Source: Desulfobacterales bacterium (GTDB lineage: Bacteria; Desulfobacterota; Desulfobacteria; Desulfobacterales; JAOZSB01). From it: 36,893 nucleotides of DNA. The stretch is from assembly GCA_029939895.1 (NCBI GenBank), contig JAOZSB010000006.1, forward strand, positions 1 to 36,893. Reading direction: 5' to 3'. This document shows, in pieces, positions 36,880-36,893 of this stretch. The translations under genes and the position numbers were made by a program. The notes below the pieces were generated by a model. It ran no database searches and was not told the origin of the DNA. It worked only from the letters and a program-made list of their open reading frames with translations. Positions within the stretch are counted from its first letter, which is position 1; each line of letters begins with the position of its first letter.

Positions 36880-36893
36880 ATGTTATATGATGT

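Noticed and set aside
1-36893. CRISPR arrays, rRNA genes, prophage or IS transposases
   Set aside because: No regularly spaced direct repeats, rRNA-like segments, or transposase/integrase/phage proteins were seen on either strand.

Overview
This 36.9 kb window looks like a chromosomal segment from an anaerobic, Desulfobacterota-like bacterium. That taxonomic call is an inference from the gene families; no search was run. The gene content is mostly conserved. It includes a 4Fe-4S protein, RsmG, a CoA-transferase/GNAT fusion, and a complete Rnf cluster in the order tetraheme cytochrome-rnfC-D-G-E-A-B. It also includes a VGIC-type K+ channel, GlyS/GlyQ, a GHMP kinase, RecO, MgtE, a RodZ-like protein, two SurA/PpiC-type proteins, Mfd, tRNA-Thr(CGU), an IHF-alpha/HU-type protein, a GH13 sucrose-phosphorylase-like enzyme, and a CHASE2-Ser/Thr kinase / PP2C / FHA signalling module. 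The most interesting points are as follows. (1) The Rnf complex appears rewired. RnfB is fused to a GltD-like NAD(P)H/FAD oxidoreductase, RnfC has lost the recognisable FMN/NADH motifs, RnfD carries Tyr where the covalent-FMN Thr is expected, and a strong intrinsic terminator separates rnfA from the rnfB fusion. (2) An ~80-nt interspersed repeat lies immediately 5' of several unrelated genes (rnfE, mgtE x3 stacked, ppiC, ihfA), always in the same orientation relative to the gene, and carries the Shine-Dalgarno region. (3) There is a second, 84-bp MITE-like repeat pair. (4) A PIN-domain toxin gene has an internal deletion and sits next to an intact antitoxin-like ORF. (5) Two small ORFs are missing from the supplied ORF track.
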